Source: Leucothrix mucor (GTDB lineage: Bacteria > Pseudomonadota > Gammaproteobacteria > Thiotrichales > Thiotrichaceae). Taken from it: 9,388 nucleotides of DNA. The notes under the pieces were generated by a model, which saw only the letters and a program-made list of their open reading frames with translations, had not been told where the DNA came from and searched no databases. The stretch lies in NCBI GenBank assembly GCA_015662325.1, contig DQUJ01000122.1:1-9388 (forward strand). The letters run 5' to 3'. Positions 7,767 through 9,388 of the stretch are shown here, one piece after another (within the stretch, counting starts at the first letter, position 1; each line of letters starts with the position of its first letter). The position numbers and the translations under genes were made by a program.

Positions 7767-8012
7767 CCCAAATCCCCAGATAGAAAAGCGAAATAGAGTG
7801 CAAGCATCACAATGTTTAGATAATTGAATATAATATAAAGACCTTGTGCAGGATACCCTGCTAATGTCAGTGCAAATATAGTGCGAAAAGGGGTTTCGTT
7901 TGTGCCTACATTGGAATCATTACCATCTTTGGTACGGTATATTCAGTGGCGTTAGTAAGATTTGATACCCCAACTACAGGCATCAACCCAGTCAAGATTT
8001 TTTGATTTTCAT
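7763..8012 (-). pseudogene. Remnant of a secreted parallel beta-helix (DUF1565/pectate-lyase-like) protein, 5' end only
   Basis: An ATG at 8012 has AGAGG about 10 bases upstream but reads only MKIKKS before a stop. One missing base in the A6 run (8003-7998) would restore a signal peptide, MKIKK(I) then LTGLMPVVGVSNLTNA, followed by TEYTV. A second one-base loss at 7931-7932 separates this from KDGNDSNVGTNETPFRTI (frame from 7930). Joined with one residue between, this gives the well-known opening of right-handed beta-helix carbohydrate-active proteins (YxVSxDGNDSNxGT...PFxTI). After about TLAG (near 7860) similarity fades, and the frame runs to a stop at 7763 inside the tRNA-Met -35 box. The rest of the gene (usually hundreds of residues) is absent. 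It lies 36 bases after the GH114-like gene in the same direction, so it was probably in one operon with it. Sequencing error could explain the frameshifts but not the truncation. Confidence 0.72.
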
Positions 8013-8048
8013 AAGAATATTGCCTCTTCAAAATTAATCCTTTAATTA

Positions 8049-9388
8049 TTACGTCAGTAACTTGTATCTAAATAATCTAATAAAACCAAACAAAACAAGC
8101 CACTTCAAAGCTATTAAACCGCCGCCACTACTTGAATTTATTTCTGTGTCTCCATCACTCGAATTATCATTATCACCACCGTTAGGCGTTCCGGGCAACA
8201 CAATCGTAAATGCACCCGAATCACTCAAGGTACTCGCCTCACCTTTGAATGCAGTCACCCACCATTCACCAGCGGCTATTTTAAAAGATATATTGGGGCT
8301 GACTTCACACACGGGGTTAGTTGTACAGCCCGCCTCTGCTGCAGTGAATACTTGATCAATTTTCCCTACTACATTTGGATCTGCGTATTCATTTACAAAA
8401 AGCTTATAACGGGTCGCTCCCGCTACTTTATTCCATTTAAAAACAGGTGGATTGGTCGTTGTACCTAAAGGAGAAAGCAATCCAGATGAACCATTCTCAT
8501 CTAAACAACTGAATCGAAATTCATCATCAAGTAACAGAGGCATTACTAAGGTGCTTAGTTTTAAGCTTTGTGCATCACCACATAGTTTATTTCTAGTGGC
8601 TTCTGCATTAGCGCCTGTCGTATATTTCTGCGCATATTCAATTTGAAAAACCGCTTTTCCTTGATTAATAAAAGGCGTTAACAAATCACATTCATTAAAT
8701 TGAAAACATTGTTCATTCACCGCAAAATCAAAGTGATCAACCAAGTCTTCTATCTGATCAAGGTCATTCTTTAAACCAACCGATAAGCCTCTGTCATGCG
8801 CTTCTTTAGCAATAAAACGATTAAAGCTAAGCTGATCTTGTGCGTTTATGGGCAAGCCCGATTCATTTAAATAGCCGTCCATATTGTCGGGATCAACGCC
8901 ACCACAGCCTTTTTGTTCGGCAAGGTCTAAACGACGTTTCATGATTTCACGCACATTGTTTGAACGAATATCCAACCAGCGTTCACCCGGCCAGCCATCT
9001 AACGCACGACCTAAATCAGACGCATTGAACTGATCAGCATCGGGTCGCCAATTTTCATAAGAACCCGCAGAAAAATAGCAGATCACGTTCTTACCACGTG
9101 CTTGTAGTTGTTGAATCAAAGCTTCGGATGAATCATACAAATCAATATCATACATTTCTGCATCGCCATAATTGGTATTCACATCACCTTGTAATTGAAT
9201 TTGCCACGTGGTCGATGGCTTGGGCATAAACCATTCATCTTCAACGTTTGCTGGATTACTAACAGATTGCGCTTTAGTATGTAATACCACGCGCCAATTT
9301 GAGAACCCATAATCTGTGCCTTTCTCCCAGCCGTCGGCGGAATAAACCGTAGGGCTCAAACCTATAAGTAAAACAAAAAGCAATAAAG
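8049..9388 (-). CDS. Secreted GH114-like endo-alpha-1,4-polygalactosaminidase with GlyGly-CTERM-type tail (5' partial)
   Basis: Putative exported glycosidase. The frame is open through the window edge. The first possible start inside is a TTG at 9383 within the hydrophobic core of a signal peptide (LLLFVLLIGLSPTVYSA, cleavage before DGW), so the true start and basic n-region lie beyond 9388. Numbering from 9383, residues about 58-280 are a GH114 (TIM-barrel) domain with CYFSAGSYE (102-110), WRPD, LDGWPGERWLDIR, GVDPDNMDGY (162-171), GLKNDLDQ and NEQCF. By family knowledge these hydrolyse alpha-1,4-galactosaminan. Residues about 300-395 look like a beta-sandwich or FN3-like module. An acidic Gly/Asn/Ser/Asp linker (about 398-416) leads to SSSGGG, a hydrophobic segment and R/K residues (417-444), resembling the GlyGly-CTERM sorting signal processed by rhombosortase. 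The true substrate is not shown by the sequence. Confidence 0.88.
   Translation of the reverse strand, partial: LLLFVLLIGLSPTVYSADGWEKGTDYGFSNWRVVLHTKAQSVSNPANVEDEWFMPKPSTTWQIQLQGDVNTNYGDAEMYDIDLYDSSEALIQQLQARGKNVICYFSAGSYENWRPDADQFNASDLGRALDGWPGERWLDIRSNNVREIMKRRLDLAEQKGCGGVDPDNMDGYLNESGLPINAQDQLSFNRFIAKEAHDRGLSVGLKNDLDQIEDLVDHFDFAVNEQCFQFNECDLLTPFINQGKAVFQIEYAQKYTTGANAEATRNKLCGDAQSLKLSTLVMPLLLDDEFRFSCLDENGSSGLLSPLGTTTNPPVFKWNKVAGATRYKLFVNEYADPNVVGKIDQVFTAAEAGCTTNPVCEVSPNISFKIAAGEWWVTAFKGEASTLSDSGAFTIVLPGTPNGGDNDNSSDGDTEINSSSGGGLIALKWLVLFGFIRLFRYKLLT

Noticed and set aside
7848..7861. GCAGG/CCTGC hairpin with 4-base loop, possible terminator for the GH114-like gene.
   Set aside because: The stem is only 5 bp and is not followed by a T-run on the minus strand. 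It lies within the beta-helix remnant.

Overview
The window looks like chromosomal DNA of a gammaproteobacterium of moderate-to-low GC. The evidence is an ilvB-ilvN-ilvC operon with class I (338-residue) ketoacid reductoisomerase, an LplT-Aas type lysophospholipid acyltransferase/acyl-ACP synthetase, an elongator tRNA-Met whose anticodon arm matches the enterobacterial form as I remember it, and a secreted protein with a GlyGly-CTERM-like tail. I cannot place it at genus level.

Layout. 58-3593 (+): a sigma70-like promoter and one 1154-codon gene fusing an MFS lysophospholipid flippase, a PlsC-type acyltransferase and an AMP-forming acyl-ACP synthetase. 3594-3943: a non-coding stretch between convergent genes, with small hairpins, a strong bidirectional terminator (3774-3809) and a large palindromic element (3824-3937). 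3944-7410 (-): ilvB, ilvN, ilvC, which convert pyruvate or 2-oxobutyrate to the dihydroxy acids of valine/leucine/isoleucine synthesis; a second large palindromic element lies between ilvN and ilvC (4998-5137). 7575-7766 (-): a self-contained tRNA-Met(CAU) unit with near-consensus promoter, encoded CCA and its own terminator. 7763-8012 (-): the decayed 5' end of a secreted parallel-beta-helix gene. 8049-9388 (-): a secreted GH114-like glycosidase whose 5' end lies outside the window.

How parts fit. The Ilv enzymes form one pathway and almost certainly one transcript; the tRNA terminator upstream means the operon should have its own promoter within 7411-7575, but I found no convincing one. The fusion protein would import 2-acyl lysophospholipids and re-acylate them. 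The glycosidase and beta-helix remnant look like a former pair of exported carbohydrate-active proteins.

Most interesting signal: the two palindromic elements bracketing ilvC are related in sequence (about 24 of 31 matches in one core segment) and in fold. Each begins almost at the stop codon of the gene before it in the operon. A shorter third relative lies at 3621-3668. In the 3824-3937 copy, all non-Watson-Crick pairs that can be rescued are G-U only when the + strand is read as RNA. This looks like a repeat family or structured-RNA family.
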